NCBI RefSeq assembly: GCF_000953675.1
Contig: NZ_LN679998.1
Coordinates: 2,885,525-2,949,524 of the forward strand
DNA from: Paraclostridium sordellii
GTDB taxonomy: Bacteria; Bacillota; Clostridia; Peptostreptococcales; Peptostreptococcaceae
Length of the DNA: 64,000 nucleotides
Direction: 5' to 3'
This document shows, piece after piece, positions 30,139 to 38,735 of this stretch. The position numbers and the translations under genes were made by a program. The notes below the pieces were generated by a model. That model made no database searches. It worked only from the letters and a program-made list of their open reading frames with translations, and was not told the DNA's origin. How positions within the stretch are numbered: the stretch's first letter is position 1; each line of letters opens with the position of its first letter.

Positions 30139-30801
30139 TTAAGTAGTTTTTTCTAGTATATCAATAGCATCATTATATGCCCTAATTACATATTCTTTTT
30201 CATTCTTTTTTTTGTTTTTTAATCTTATAAGCATATCTAAACTACTTCTGTTGCCAACCTTAGCTAGGGCTTTAGCACAATATTGTCTAGTTTGGGGGTT
30301 TGAATCATACAAGCCTCTTTGAAAATATTCCCTACTTTCTTTTGAGGATATTTTTCTAAGCGCTGAGTAAGTTATTCTTCTAACATCAGAATGTCTATGA
30401 CCTGTTAGCGGATGTAATATACCTAAGAATCTTTCATCATTTAATTCACCTGTAGCCCATATTAAAATCATTAAATCTTCTGCATTTTTTTCTGTTATTA
30501 CTCTTTTGTAAATCTTTCTTTTAAAATCTAGTAATTTTTCATCATCTAAGTCATTCATAAATTTAATTCTATCATCTTTGCCCAGTTCTAAAAATCTATC
30601 TAAAGTATCTTTAGACATTTCTAGCTGATTCTTAAGAAGTAATTTAATTTCCATTTTAGCTCTTATTAACTGGTCATTTACTTCTTGAATTTCAAGATTT
30701 CTTATTTTGCTTATTTGAGATACTGTTTTAGACTCTTTGTAAAGCAAATACGTTATAAAATGATCTTGTAGATTATCTATATTTTCCCAAGATATATTCA
30801 T
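30139..30801 (-). CDS. HEAT-repeat protein
   Basis: A 220-residue protein. The N-terminal part (about 1-100) is helical and charged; the C-terminal part (about 110-210) has HEAT-like helical pairs, for instance LTGHRHSDVRRITYSALRKI and DSNPQTRQYCAKALAKVGN. Such repeats usually bind proteins. It starts eight bases after hflX and is surely in the same transcript, so a role near the ribosome or with HflX can be proposed. No catalytic motif is seen. Confidence 0.75.
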   Translation of the reverse strand: MNISWENIDNLQDHFITYLLYKESKTVSQISKIRNLEIQEVNDQLIRAKMEIKLLLKNQLEMSKDTLDRFLELGKDDRIKFMNDLDDEKLLDFKRKIYKRVITEKNAEDLMILIWATGELNDERFLGILHPLTGHRHSDVRRITYSALRKISSKESREYFQRGLYDSNPQTRQYCAKALAKVGNRSSLDMLIRLKNKKKNEKEYVIRAYNDAIDILEKTT

Positions 30802-30808
30802 ATAATTC

Positions 30809-32095
30809 CTATTCGTTTATTACATAATCTTTATATATACTATAGTCTTCTTCGTCTAAACTTACAGTTAATTCTATACCATTTTCAACGTATTCAAACT
30901 CTTCAATATTGTATTTATTTTTAAGTCTACTAAATATATCCCCTTTATCATATGGTAATAATAATTCTACCTTATGAGTATTTTCCATAAGTGCATCTTG
31001 TATCATATCCATAAGTTTATCCATATTTATACCTTGTTTAGCCGATATATATACTACATTTTCTTGGTTTTTAGGATATATATCTAAATCTAACTTATCT
31101 ATTTTGTTATATGCCATTATAGTAGGTTTATTGTCTGCATCTAATTCTTTTAATACTTTTTTAGTTGTATTTTCTTGTATTTCAAAACTATCATTAGTTG
31201 CATCTACTACATGTACTATTAAGTCTGCATAGTGGACTTCTTCTAAAGTAGCTTTGAAAGCTTCAACTAAATCATGTGGTAATTTACTAACAAATCCTAC
31301 AGTATCTACTACTAAAAACTCTTTTTTATTCGGAAGAAGTGCTTTTCTTAGAGTAACATCTAATGTTGCAAAAAGCATATCTTTTGATAAAACTTCTTTT
31401 TCCTCACTATAGTCCTTGTGTGTTTTTATTAATTCGTTAAGTAATGTAGACTTTCCTGCATTTGTATATCCTACTAGTGCAACTATTGGAATATTTGATT
31501 TTAATCTCTGAGCCCTTTGAGTTTCTCTATTTTTCTTTACTTCTCTAAGTTCTCTTCTAATATCAGCTGTTTTATTTAATATGTGTCTTTTATCAACTTC
31601 TAGCTTTTGTTCTCCTGGTCCTCTAGTACCTATACCTGCACCAGTTCTACTCATTTCTCCTCCCATACCATACAGTCTAGGCAGTCTATACTTCAATTGA
31701 GCTAATTCAACTTGAAGCTTACCTTCTTTGCTTAATGCCCTTTGAGCAAATATATCTAATATCAATGTTGTTCTATCAATTACTTTTCTTTGAACTAATT
31801 CTTCTATATTTCTAATTTGAGCCCCAGATAACTCATCATTAAAAACTACAACTGTAGCATCTAGTGAATCACAATACGCCTTTATCTCTTCAACTTTACC
31901 TTTTCCTATATAAAAGGCCGCATCCCTCGCTGGTCTATTTTGTATAAGGTCTCCTACAACTTCGGCACCTGCTGCTTTAGCAAGTTCCTTTAATTCTTCC
32001 ATAGATTCATTAATATCTATATCATCAACTTTTTTTACATTAGTAGTTATGTTCAACCCAACTAGTAACGCTCTTTCAACTATATTTTCCATCAT
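30809..32095 (-). CDS. hflX: ribosome-splitting GTPase HflX
   Basis: GTPase that binds the 50S subunit and rescues stalled or heat-damaged ribosomes. The N-terminal HflX domain (about 1-190) includes GIGTRGPGEQKLEVD-like GAGIGTRGPGEQKLEVDKR, and the G domain has G1 GYTNAGKST near 209, G3 DTVGF near 258 and G4 NKID near 324. The length of 428 is typical. The first two codons are both ATG; either could be the start. The promoter region is shared with a divergent gene. Confidence 0.95.
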   Translation of the reverse strand: MMENIVERALLVGLNITTNVKKVDDIDINESMEELKELAKAAGAEVVGDLIQNRPARDAAFYIGKGKVEEIKAYCDSLDATVVVFNDELSGAQIRNIEELVQRKVIDRTTLILDIFAQRALSKEGKLQVELAQLKYRLPRLYGMGGEMSRTGAGIGTRGPGEQKLEVDKRHILNKTADIRRELREVKKNRETQRAQRLKSNIPIVALVGYTNAGKSTLLNELIKTHKDYSEEKEVLSKDMLFATLDVTLRKALLPNKKEFLVVDTVGFVSKLPHDLVEAFKATLEEVHYADLIVHVVDATNDSFEIQENTTKKVLKELDADNKPTIMAYNKIDKLDLDIYPKNQENVVYISAKQGINMDKLMDMIQDALMENTHKVELLLPYDKGDIFSRLKNKYNIEEFEYVENGIELTVSLDEEDYSIYKDYVINE

Positions 32096-32191
32096 AACAC
32101 CTCATTTAATGTACTTTTTTTTATTATACCACTGTTATAATTTTTTAGTATAATTATATTAAAACTCTAAATAATTTAGGAGGTATATTAT

Positions 32192-32449
32192 ATGTCTGAG
32201 AACTACAAATTTTTCAGTAGCGATAAATGTGAATATTTTCCTTGCCATAAGGTAAATAATCCTGAAAATTTCAATTGCCTATTTTGTTACTGCCCTTTAT
32301 ATGCTTTAAAAGAAAACTGTGGCGGTAATTTTAAGTATACATCTAATGGAATAAAAGATTGCTCATCTTGCCTAATTCCTCACAATAAAAATAGTCACGA
32401 TTACATTATGAGTAAAATAAATGATATTTTAAACTTAGGAAAAAAATAA
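32192..32449 (+). CDS. cysteine-rich small domain protein (CobZ-like domain)
   Basis: An 85-residue protein with eight cysteines: KCEYFPCH, FNCLFCYCP, NCGG and DCSSC. This matches the cysteine-rich small domain (PF04071) that is sometimes fused to cobalamin enzymes; here it stands alone. Metal or Fe-S binding is likely. AGGAGG precedes the ATG by nine bases. It is divergent from hflX and is followed by a bidirectional terminator. The function is unknown. Confidence 0.8.
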   Translation: MSENYKFFSSDKCEYFPCHKVNNPENFNCLFCYCPLYALKENCGGNFKYTSNGIKDCSSCLIPHNKNSHDYIMSKINDILNLGKK

Positions 32450-32474
32450 GCGATAAATTTATCGCTTATTTTTT
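32441..32474. terminator. bidirectional terminator
   Basis: Palindrome AAAAAATAAGCGATAAA / TTTATCGCTTATTTTTT (17+17 bases), overlapping the end of the Cys-rich gene and the stop of the leftward membrane protein gene. Confidence 0.88.
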
Positions 32475-33088
32475 AATATTTTGTAAATTGTTAATATTAT
32501 ACTACTAAATATCAAAATTCCTGTTAGTATAACTACTCCACAATGAAGAAAAAATTCAGCAGGTAGCATATTTATTACAGGGTCCTTACTTGGGTCAAAT
32601 ATCCAGTAGTCATTATTAAAAATTAATCTATGAAATATTTCAAAACTCTTTTCAAATTGAATTGTTATTGGAATTACTAAAAATATAGGAATTAATATAG
32701 AAATTATTCCAGCATACTTTATAATTTTTATTTCTTTTTTCTTTAAAACAATATATATCCCTAAAACTGAAATAACTCCTGATATAATGTTTATTTTATT
32801 TAATACCTTAAATACATCTCTAACTTCCTCAAAATGAATTTTCCCTTGTATAGATGACTTAATCGTTGGCATGTTAAACTCATAATCTCTATAACTAGTA
32901 TTGTATTTTATTAAATAATCATAATTAAGTTTTATTTCTTCTTCCGACATCCCACTTAATATAGGTATATTTAAATGTTTTATATCAAAGTAATATAAAG
33001 GCTTAAATACTACTGTAAATTTAACAATGCTAGTTATTATAAATAAGCTCATTGAAAATGCCAAAATCAAATTGGAAATTTTTTTCAT
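32459..33088 (-). CDS. TIGR01906/DUF1461 family membrane protein
   Basis: A 209-residue protein with a signal-like first helix (about 7-27), a large external loop (about 30-105) with LSGMSEEEIKLNYDYLIKYN and three further helices. The loop pattern and helix arrangement match the TIGR01906 (DUF1461) family of unknown function. It lies 19 bases downstream of the ABC-F gene and may share its transcript. Confidence 0.75.
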   Translation of the reverse strand: MKKISNLILAFSMSLFIITSIVKFTVVFKPLYYFDIKHLNIPILSGMSEEEIKLNYDYLIKYNTSYRDYEFNMPTIKSSIQGKIHFEEVRDVFKVLNKINIISGVISVLGIYIVLKKKEIKIIKYAGIISILIPIFLVIPITIQFEKSFEIFHRLIFNNDYWIFDPSKDPVINMLPAEFFLHCGVVILTGILIFSSIILTIYKILKNKR

Positions 33089-33107
33089 CTCATACCCCTA
33101 TCTTTTT

Positions 33108-34658
33108 TTACACTATTTTAGTTGTAAAATCTTCTATATTCCAAACATCATCTACAATGTCCATATAAAAATCTGGTTCATGAGATACTAAAAGTACAGT
33201 TCCTTTAAATTCTTTTATAGCTTTTTTAAGTTCATCTTTTGCTTCTACATCTAAGTGGTTTGTTGGCTCGTCTAGTACTAAAAAGTTAATTTTCTTTAAC
33301 ATTAACTTACATAGTCTTACCTTTGCAGCTTCTCCTCCACTTAAAACTCTCATTTGACTTGTTATATGCTCATTTGAAAGACCACATTTAGATAGTGCTT
33401 GTCTAACTTCAAAGTTAGTAAGCCCTGGATATTCAGCCCATATTTCATCCATAGGTGTATTGCTATTTTCTCTTGAACTTTCTTGTTCAAAATATCCAAC
33501 TTCTAAATAATCTCCTAATTCTACTTTCCCATCAAATGGCTTTATTATACCTAAAAGAGTTTTTAATAATGTCGATTTACCTATACCATTCATACCTCTT
33601 AATGCTATTTTTTGATTTCTTTCTAGTGTGAAGTTTAAAGGTTTTGTTAAGGCTTCATTATAACCTAAAACAAGATTTTCTGTTGTAAACACAAATCTAC
33701 TTGAAGCCCTGCCTTCCATAAATGAGAAAGTTGGCTTTATTTTCTCTTTAGGTCTTTCTAAAATTTCCATTTTGTCTAGTTTCTTCTGTCTACTGTTTGC
33801 CATTCCACGAGTAGCTACTCTAGCTTTATTTCTAGCAACAAAATCTTCTAGTTTCTTTCTTTCTTCAACTTGTTTCTCATAAGCTTGATCTTCTTGTCTT
33901 TTCTTTATATCTCTAAGTCTTTCAAACTCATCATAATTTCCTTTGTATCTGTTAAGTTCTCCATTTTCCATATGATATATAACATTACATGTATCATTTA
34001 TAAATGGTATATCATGTGATACAAGTATAAAACTATTTTCATATTCTTGAAGATATCTAGTTAGCCATTCTATATGCTCTACATCTAGGTAGTTTGTAGG
34101 CTCGTCTAGTATTAATATAGTAGGATTTTCTAAAAGTAACTTAGTAAGCAAAACTTTTGTTCTTTGTCCTCCACTTAAGTCTGTTACATCTTTATCTAAC
34201 CCTATTTCTCCAAGACCCAATCCGTTAGCAATTTCTTGAATTTTAGCATCTATCATATAGAAACCACTATTTTCTAGGATAGTTTGAATTTCAGCTGTTG
34301 AATCCATTAATTTTGTCATTTCTGCTTCATCAGCTTCACCCATTTTGTCATACATTCCGATCATTTCTTGTTCTAAATCAAACATAGGTTTAAAAGCATC
34401 TCTTAAAACTTCTTTGATAGTTTTTCCTTTTGTTAATACTGTATGCTGATCTAAATAACCTACAGTTACTCTTGATGACCATTTTATATTACCAGCATCT
34501 GGCATAAGTTTTTTTGTTATTATATTTAAAAAAGTTGATTTACCTTCTCCATTAGCTCCAACAAGAGCTATGTGTTCACCTTTTCTTAGTCTAAAAGACA
34601 CATTTTCAAGTATAGTCCTAGCTCCAAAGCCATGACTCACATTTTCAACTACTAGCAT
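33108..34658 (-). CDS. ABC-F family ATPase
   Basis: Soluble protein with two ABC domains and no membrane part, so it acts on the ribosome rather than as a transporter. Walker A motifs GANGEGKST (near 35) and GMNGIGKST (near 355), signatures LSGGQRTK and LSGGEAAK, and Walker B LILDEPTNYLD and LVLDEPTNHLD are all intact. The linker between the domains (about 240-300) is rich in Arg and Lys. With 516 residues it resembles the YbiT-like housekeeping group more than antibiotic-resistance forms, but resistance cannot be excluded. Confidence 0.9.
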   Translation of the reverse strand: MLVVENVSHGFGARTILENVSFRLRKGEHIALVGANGEGKSTFLNIITKKLMPDAGNIKWSSRVTVGYLDQHTVLTKGKTIKEVLRDAFKPMFDLEQEMIGMYDKMGEADEAEMTKLMDSTAEIQTILENSGFYMIDAKIQEIANGLGLGEIGLDKDVTDLSGGQRTKVLLTKLLLENPTILILDEPTNYLDVEHIEWLTRYLQEYENSFILVSHDIPFINDTCNVIYHMENGELNRYKGNYDEFERLRDIKKRQEDQAYEKQVEERKKLEDFVARNKARVATRGMANSRQKKLDKMEILERPKEKIKPTFSFMEGRASSRFVFTTENLVLGYNEALTKPLNFTLERNQKIALRGMNGIGKSTLLKTLLGIIKPFDGKVELGDYLEVGYFEQESSRENSNTPMDEIWAEYPGLTNFEVRQALSKCGLSNEHITSQMRVLSGGEAAKVRLCKLMLKKINFLVLDEPTNHLDVEAKDELKKAIKEFKGTVLLVSHEPDFYMDIVDDVWNIEDFTTKIV

Positions 34659-34749
34659 CTAAACACCTCTTCTTATTTTATTATCTATATCATAATATCT
34701 TCTTTTCTTAATCAAATCAAGTTATACAAATAATTTCATGAATTTTCAT

Positions 34750-34807
34750 AAATGAAAACTAATAAATAAGACTCCTTTTAAGGAGTCTTATTTATTAGTT
34801 TTCATTT
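34750..34807. terminator. 58-bp palindrome, terminator of the phospholipase-like gene
   Basis: Twenty-seven perfect pairs around a four-base loop (TTTA). It overlaps the last four codons and stop of the leftward phospholipase C-like gene. T-rich tails lie on both sides. Confidence 0.85.
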
Positions 34808-35508
34808 TTTAATATAGTATCAAAGTAAGTTAGCATAAATCCTGCAGTTGATCTCTGTGCTAATGGCAAACACTTTGTTCCAAGCATATAAAATTTATTT
34901 TTTAAATTAGTTATATCTTTATACATCTTATCATAATTTAAAGCATGTGTTGAGTTATAAACTATATATTCTTCTACGTTATTTTTTCTTACTATCCCAT
35001 CCTTTGCCCTAAGTCTAGGAATATCCATATAGTTATTTTTTATATATACTTCAAATTGCCTATGATTGTCTAATAGCTTACCTTTTGCATGTTGAGGTAT
35101 TGTCATGTCTTGTACTATATGACATGCTACCCCAAAGTAAAAAAGCCCTAATTCAAATTTATTTAGTTTAAAAAATTTCACAGCTTTATTATAGTATTTA
35201 TTAGCTATAGTCAAAGCATTTTCCTCGTATCCAAATTTTCCTCTTTTCAAATTTGGATTGTAAAAATGATGATAACTTTTAAAGTCTTGATCCGCCCATA
35301 TTAATCCTTTATTAATTTGAGGCAAATATGATTTAAAAAAATCATATTGTTTTGTATAACCTTCATTTTTTAATATTTCCATTGCATTTGCTTGGATAAA
35401 TATATGAACCTCACAATCTGTATTTATAATACTTTTTTTTACAGGATTAACAACTTTAAAAGTTCCTGATAAAGCTTTTCCATAAACATTTTCTATTTTT
35501 TTTCTCAT
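34795..35508 (-). CDS. zinc-dependent phospholipase C family protein without signal peptide
   Basis: Resembles the catalytic domain of clostridial alpha-toxin-type phospholipase C. Matching metal ligands: His in CEVHIFIQANAM (near 32), Asp in DQDFKSYHHFYNP and its His (near 79-86), His and Asp of CHIVQDMTIPQHA (near 132-142), and His/Glu in NHRQFEVYI (near 151-156). Unlike secreted toxins it has no signal peptide, so the N-terminal Trp ligand made by cleavage is missing, and it has no C-terminal PLAT domain. The ATG at 35508 follows AGGTG by six bases. It is more likely a housekeeping or spore enzyme than a toxin. Confidence 0.8.
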   Translation of the reverse strand: MRKKIENVYGKALSGTFKVVNPVKKSIINTDCEVHIFIQANAMEILKNEGYTKQYDFFKSYLPQINKGLIWADQDFKSYHHFYNPNLKRGKFGYEENALTIANKYYNKAVKFFKLNKFELGLFYFGVACHIVQDMTIPQHAKGKLLDNHRQFEVYIKNNYMDIPRLRAKDGIVRKNNVEEYIVYNSTHALNYDKMYKDITNLKNKFYMLGTKCLPLAQRSTAGFMLTYFDTILKNEN

Positions 35509-35602
35509 TATAATCACCTAATAGTTGTAGTTAACAACTTATTTAATTTCACTATTAACACTATATTACTTTTTTGCTCATTTGTTAACCTTCAAATTTT
35601 TT

Positions 35603-36379
35603 TTAATTCTTATTTTCTATATCATTTAAATATATTTCTACACCATCTGCTACACTTTGCATTAATTTTCTTTGATATTCGGGGTTAGACATCATAAGGT
35701 CTTCACTATAATTGCTCATAAATCCCATTTCAATTAATACAACTGGTACTTTAGACCAGTTAAATCCTGTTAAATCGCCTCTTTCAAATATTCCATTTAA
35801 ATTTATATTAGATTTTTTCATTTCATCTTTTATATAATTTGCACATTTATTACTACTTTCATAAATTCCACTAGTATACTTTCCATCTTTTTGAGGAATA
35901 AGAAGTGAAGCTCCTGTCTTTGATGAATTATCTAAACTATCTGCATGAACCCTAATTACCATATCTGCTTTTTTCTCATTTGCAAAAATAGCTCTTTCAG
36001 CATTACTTATATTAACATTATGACTATCTCTTGTCATAATAACTGTATATCCCTTACCTTCTAGTATATGCTTTAAAACAATGCTCGCTTCTAAATTAAG
36101 TATATATTCTGGTTTTTTTGTCGCAACTCCTGTAGTACCAGAAGAAACTCTCGCTTTTTTTGAACTTGCACCAGGTCCAATAGGCTCTAAGTTTCCATCT
36201 CCTTTTTCTTGATGACCTGGATCTATACATATAGTATATTTTTTATTTAAGTTTGAATCTATCAAATCTTTACCTATAAACCCAGTTGATTTATATAAGT
36301 TTTTTATAGGTTGTGATATCCCTATAAAAGCTATTCCTACAATTATCATTGAACAAACTAATATCCTATATTTTTTCAT
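35603..36379 (-). CDS. N-acetylmuramoyl-L-alanine amidase, CwlD-like
   Basis: Amidase_3 zinc hydrolase cutting the stem peptide from muramic acid. A signal or anchor helix (about 5-23) is followed by the catalytic domain. The zinc ligands are His in CIDPGHQEKG (near 56), Glu in LNLEASIVL (near 95) and His in IRVHAD (near 144), with the catalytic Glu in VLIEMGFMSN (near 216). CwlD forms the muramic lactam of spore cortex, and the overall size (258) fits, but general wall amidases look alike. AAAGGAGAC precedes the ATG. Confidence 0.85.
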   Translation of the reverse strand: MKKYRILVCSMIIVGIAFIGISQPIKNLYKSTGFIGKDLIDSNLNKKYTICIDPGHQEKGDGNLEPIGPGASSKKARVSSGTTGVATKKPEYILNLEASIVLKHILEGKGYTVIMTRDSHNVNISNAERAIFANEKKADMVIRVHADSLDNSSKTGASLLIPQKDGKYTSGIYESSNKCANYIKDEMKKSNINLNGIFERGDLTGFNWSKVPVVLIEMGFMSNYSEDLMMSNPEYQRKLMQSVADGVEIYLNDIENKN

Positions 36380-36527
36380 ATGTGTCTCCTTTCTAATGTT
36401 ATAGATATAATTTTAGCAATAGAGTCTATTTTTATGTAAATTTAGCTAAAACTATTTAATTTATTTTATAGTTGTTATCTTATTTTATAGTTCATATATA
36501 TTAAATATAGGTATTTTGGAGGTTAGT

Positions 36528-36842
36528 ATGTCTAGGTTAACAAGATCTAATAATGATAAATCTAAATTATGTCGATTTGGCTATGTAGATTATATAGTAC
36601 TTGCATCATCGTTGGCTGTAGCTATATCCGAAGAAGTTAATGTTAATGATTTAAATATTTTAGCAACTTTTTTTGCAGTTTTATCAGATGAACTAGCATT
36701 AATAAGTTCTGTTAAAAGTTGTCCAGAAAACTCATCATCTAATGATTCTACACCTGAGGAATTTCCTGAAGCAGTTCCCGATACTGCATTAACAAGATGT
36801 AAATCTAAAGTGAAAAAAAGGAAAAAGATAAAAAAAATATAT
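36528..36842 (+). CDS. hypothetical protein with N-terminal DYIVLASSLAVAISEE segment
   Basis: I do not recognise a named family. The 108-residue protein has a helical middle (about 15-55, CRFGYVDYIVLASSLAVAIS and LNILATFFAVLSDELALIS), which seems amphipathic rather than membrane-spanning, an acidic Ser/Pro-rich linker, and a very basic tail ending KKRKKIKKIYKKL. The ATG at 36528 follows GGAGG by five bases. It has its own terminator and is divergent from the amidase gene. Similar small proteins are, as I recall, widespread in Clostridia, without known function. Confidence 0.6.
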
Positions 36843-36853
36843 AAGAAACTCTA

Positions 36854-36889
36854 AAGCGCTTAAAATGCATGTATTTTAAGTGCTTATTT
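36854..36889 (+). terminator. intrinsic terminator
   Basis: Thirteen pairs (one G-T) with a six-base loop right after the stop codon of the small hypothetical gene, then TATTTTTT. Confidence 0.85.
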
Positions 36890-37022
36890 TTTATAGCTTG
36901 AAAACTATGGTTTTATTGTGTCTGTTTTCTACGGATTAAAAAGTCCATACTGCACAATCTATTATTAATCAAACAAGCACCAATTAAAATCATCATCAGT
37001 TTATCAGAAAGAAGGTGTTTTA

Positions 37023-37976
37023 GTGAAATTAAAAAAATTTATTTTAACTTCATTTTTACTATATTTTGTCTCAATAAGTTTTATTTATGCAGAATGTAGT
37101 TCAAAAAATGATATAGGTTATTTAATTCCTTTAGGTAATATAACTCAAATAGATGCTGAATTAGAGTTATTAATGGTAAGAAATACTTTTAAAGATTCTC
37201 CATTTAAAGTAGGTGATTCTTTAGTTAGTGTAAATGAAATTAAAATCAATAATTATGAAGATTTCTCAAATTTTATACAAAATGTAAGTAATAATTCAAT
37301 TGTAAAAGTTAAAGTTCTTCGAGGTTCAAAAATCATAAGTTTAGATGTTTCTAAAGATGTATTAGAAAAAATCAATTTTAATAATTTAATTTCTGGATTT
37401 GCAACTTTAACATATATAAATCCTAAAGATAATTCTTTTGGAGCAGTTGCACATCCAATTAGTGTTGGATCTAATAGAAGTTTATCTGTTAAAAATGGGT
37501 CTATATCATCTACTTATAATTTAACAATTAATAAATCTTATAAAGGTAGTGTTGGATCTATTAATGCCAATAAAAATGAATTTATAGGAAACTTTAAAGA
37601 TAATACTGATTTTGGTATTAAAGGCACTATAAACAACACAAATTTATATAAATTAAAAAAATATAAAGTTGCTAAATTAAATGAAGTAAAACCTGGAAAA
37701 GCTTCAATATTATTACAAACTTCCAGTAATTCTGTTAAAGAATACGATATAAATATAATAAATATTAAAAATCAAAAAATGCCAGAATCTAAAACTTTTA
37801 AAATAGAGATAGTAGATAAAGAGTTATTAAGCATAACAGGTGGTATAGTTCAAGGTATGAGTGGAACTCCAATAATTCAAGATAATAAAATAATAGGAGC
37901 AGTCTCCCATGCTATTGAAAATGATCCTACTATGGGATATGGTGTTTATATAGGTTGGATGTTAGAGGGAGAATAA
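37023..37976 (+). CDS. SpoIVB-like S55 peptidase (second SpoIVB paralogue type)
   Basis: Serine protease of the SpoIVB family, probably exported to the intermembrane space of the forespore. A signal or anchor helix (about 6-22), a PDZ domain (about 35-110) and an S55 domain follow. The active serine lies in GGIVQGMSGTPI (Ser280), with His144 (FGAVAHPIS) and Asp301 (ENDPTMGYG) as the expected partners. The usual Asp-rich segment after the histidine is replaced by SVGSNRSL. The gene is next to yunB and far from any recN-spo0A locus, so it fits the second paralogue known in C. difficile (SpoIVB2) better than SpoIVB proper. The start is GTG after AGAAGGTG. Confidence 0.85.
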   Translation: MKLKKFILTSFLLYFVSISFIYAECSSKNDIGYLIPLGNITQIDAELELLMVRNTFKDSPFKVGDSLVSVNEIKINNYEDFSNFIQNVSNNSIVKVKVLRGSKIISLDVSKDVLEKINFNNLISGFATLTYINPKDNSFGAVAHPISVGSNRSLSVKNGSISSTYNLTINKSYKGSVGSINANKNEFIGNFKDNTDFGIKGTINNTNLYKLKKYKVAKLNEVKPGKASILLQTSSNSVKEYDINIINIKNQKMPESKTFKIEIVDKELLSITGGIVQGMSGTPIIQDNKIIGAVSHAIENDPTMGYGVYIGWMLEGE

Positions 37977-37995
37977 CTCCCTCTTTATTTTTTAT
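37964..37995 (+). terminator. terminator with the stop codon in its loop
   Basis: Stem AGAGGGAG/CTCCCTCT, loop AATAA, followed by TTATTTTTT. The TAA stop of the SpoIVB-like gene lies inside the five-base loop, so the ribosome would reach into the hairpin when it terminates. Confidence 0.8.
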
Positions 37996-38692
37996 CTATT
38001 TTTGTATTTAAATCTTTATTTGGTAAAACATTTAACATATCTTTTTGCGGTACATTAACATAACTTTCAGGTACATCTCCAACTATTATAGTCTCACATA
38101 TAGGTATTTGTGTATTTACTTCTTTAGTAGATGTCGTTAAAGGTACAACAACTTTTACTTCAGTTTTAGCCTTTAAATATATTCTGTGCCTTGTTTGATT
38201 TATTCCTGAAGATTCAAAGTCTGTTCCAAAGTCTACATATACAGTTCCTATAGGTTCTATTGAAACTTTTATTTTAGGACCATATTTTGCTAAAAGCGGG
38301 CTTCCAATAGCTGTTCCAATAGGAATATACGTTGATGTTGTTTTTATTTTTTTCATTTCCGACTGTATCTCAAGTGCAACTTTAGATGCAATATCATTAA
38401 TTAATATGGAATTAGCTTGCATCATAGTTATAGTTCCATCTTCCCCAGTTTTTATATTAATTAAATCTTCATATTTTATATTGTTATCTATCACTGTTGC
38501 TACAGCCTTATTTATAGATTTATTTGCTAGTTCTTCAGCTTTAGTTTCTGCTATTAAGGTAATAGTTGGTCTTAGTTTATTATCTATATATATGAAACTA
38601 CCTATGAATACGGATAGTATAAAAATCATTAAGAATATACTTAAATTTTTTTTAAACCGTTCTTTTCTTTTTTTTCTTAAAATATTTTTCAT
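37985..38692 (-). CDS. yunB: sporulation protein YunB
   Basis: Mother-cell sporulation protein of unclear biochemical role. A basic start is followed by a membrane helix (about 18-38) and a soluble outer domain with the family pattern SPLLAKYGPKIKVSIEPIGT and DFGTDFESSGINQTRHRIYL (about 130-175). The length of 235 fits. The ATG at 38692 is preferred to the GTG just before it. Its ribosome site GGGGGG lies in the 3' arm of a strong hairpin (38696-38732). It converges on the SpoIVB-like gene. Confidence 0.88.
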   Translation of the reverse strand: MKNILRKKRKERFKKNLSIFLMIFILSVFIGSFIYIDNKLRPTITLIAETKAEELANKSINKAVATVIDNNIKYEDLINIKTGEDGTITMMQANSILINDIASKVALEIQSEMKKIKTTSTYIPIGTAIGSPLLAKYGPKIKVSIEPIGTVYVDFGTDFESSGINQTRHRIYLKAKTEVKVVVPLTTSTKEVNTQIPICETIIVGDVPESYVNVPQKDMLNVLPNKDLNTKIDKK

Positions 38693-38695
38693 CAC

Positions 38696-38732
38696 AAAGC
38701 CCCCCTTACTATATTTATGTAAGGAGGGCTTT
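38696..38732 (-). promoter_or_regulatory. hairpin covering the yunB ribosome site; possible tyrS terminator
   Basis: Arms 38696-38709 and 38719-38732 pair at 13 of 14 positions around a nine-base loop. On the minus strand the downstream arm is GTAAGGGGGGCTTT, holding the yunB Shine-Dalgarno site seven bases before its ATG. The T-tract is only TTT, so as a terminator it would be weak; as an RNA fold it would hide the ribosome site in read-through transcripts from tyrS. Confidence 0.65.
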
Positions 38733-38735
38733 TAA

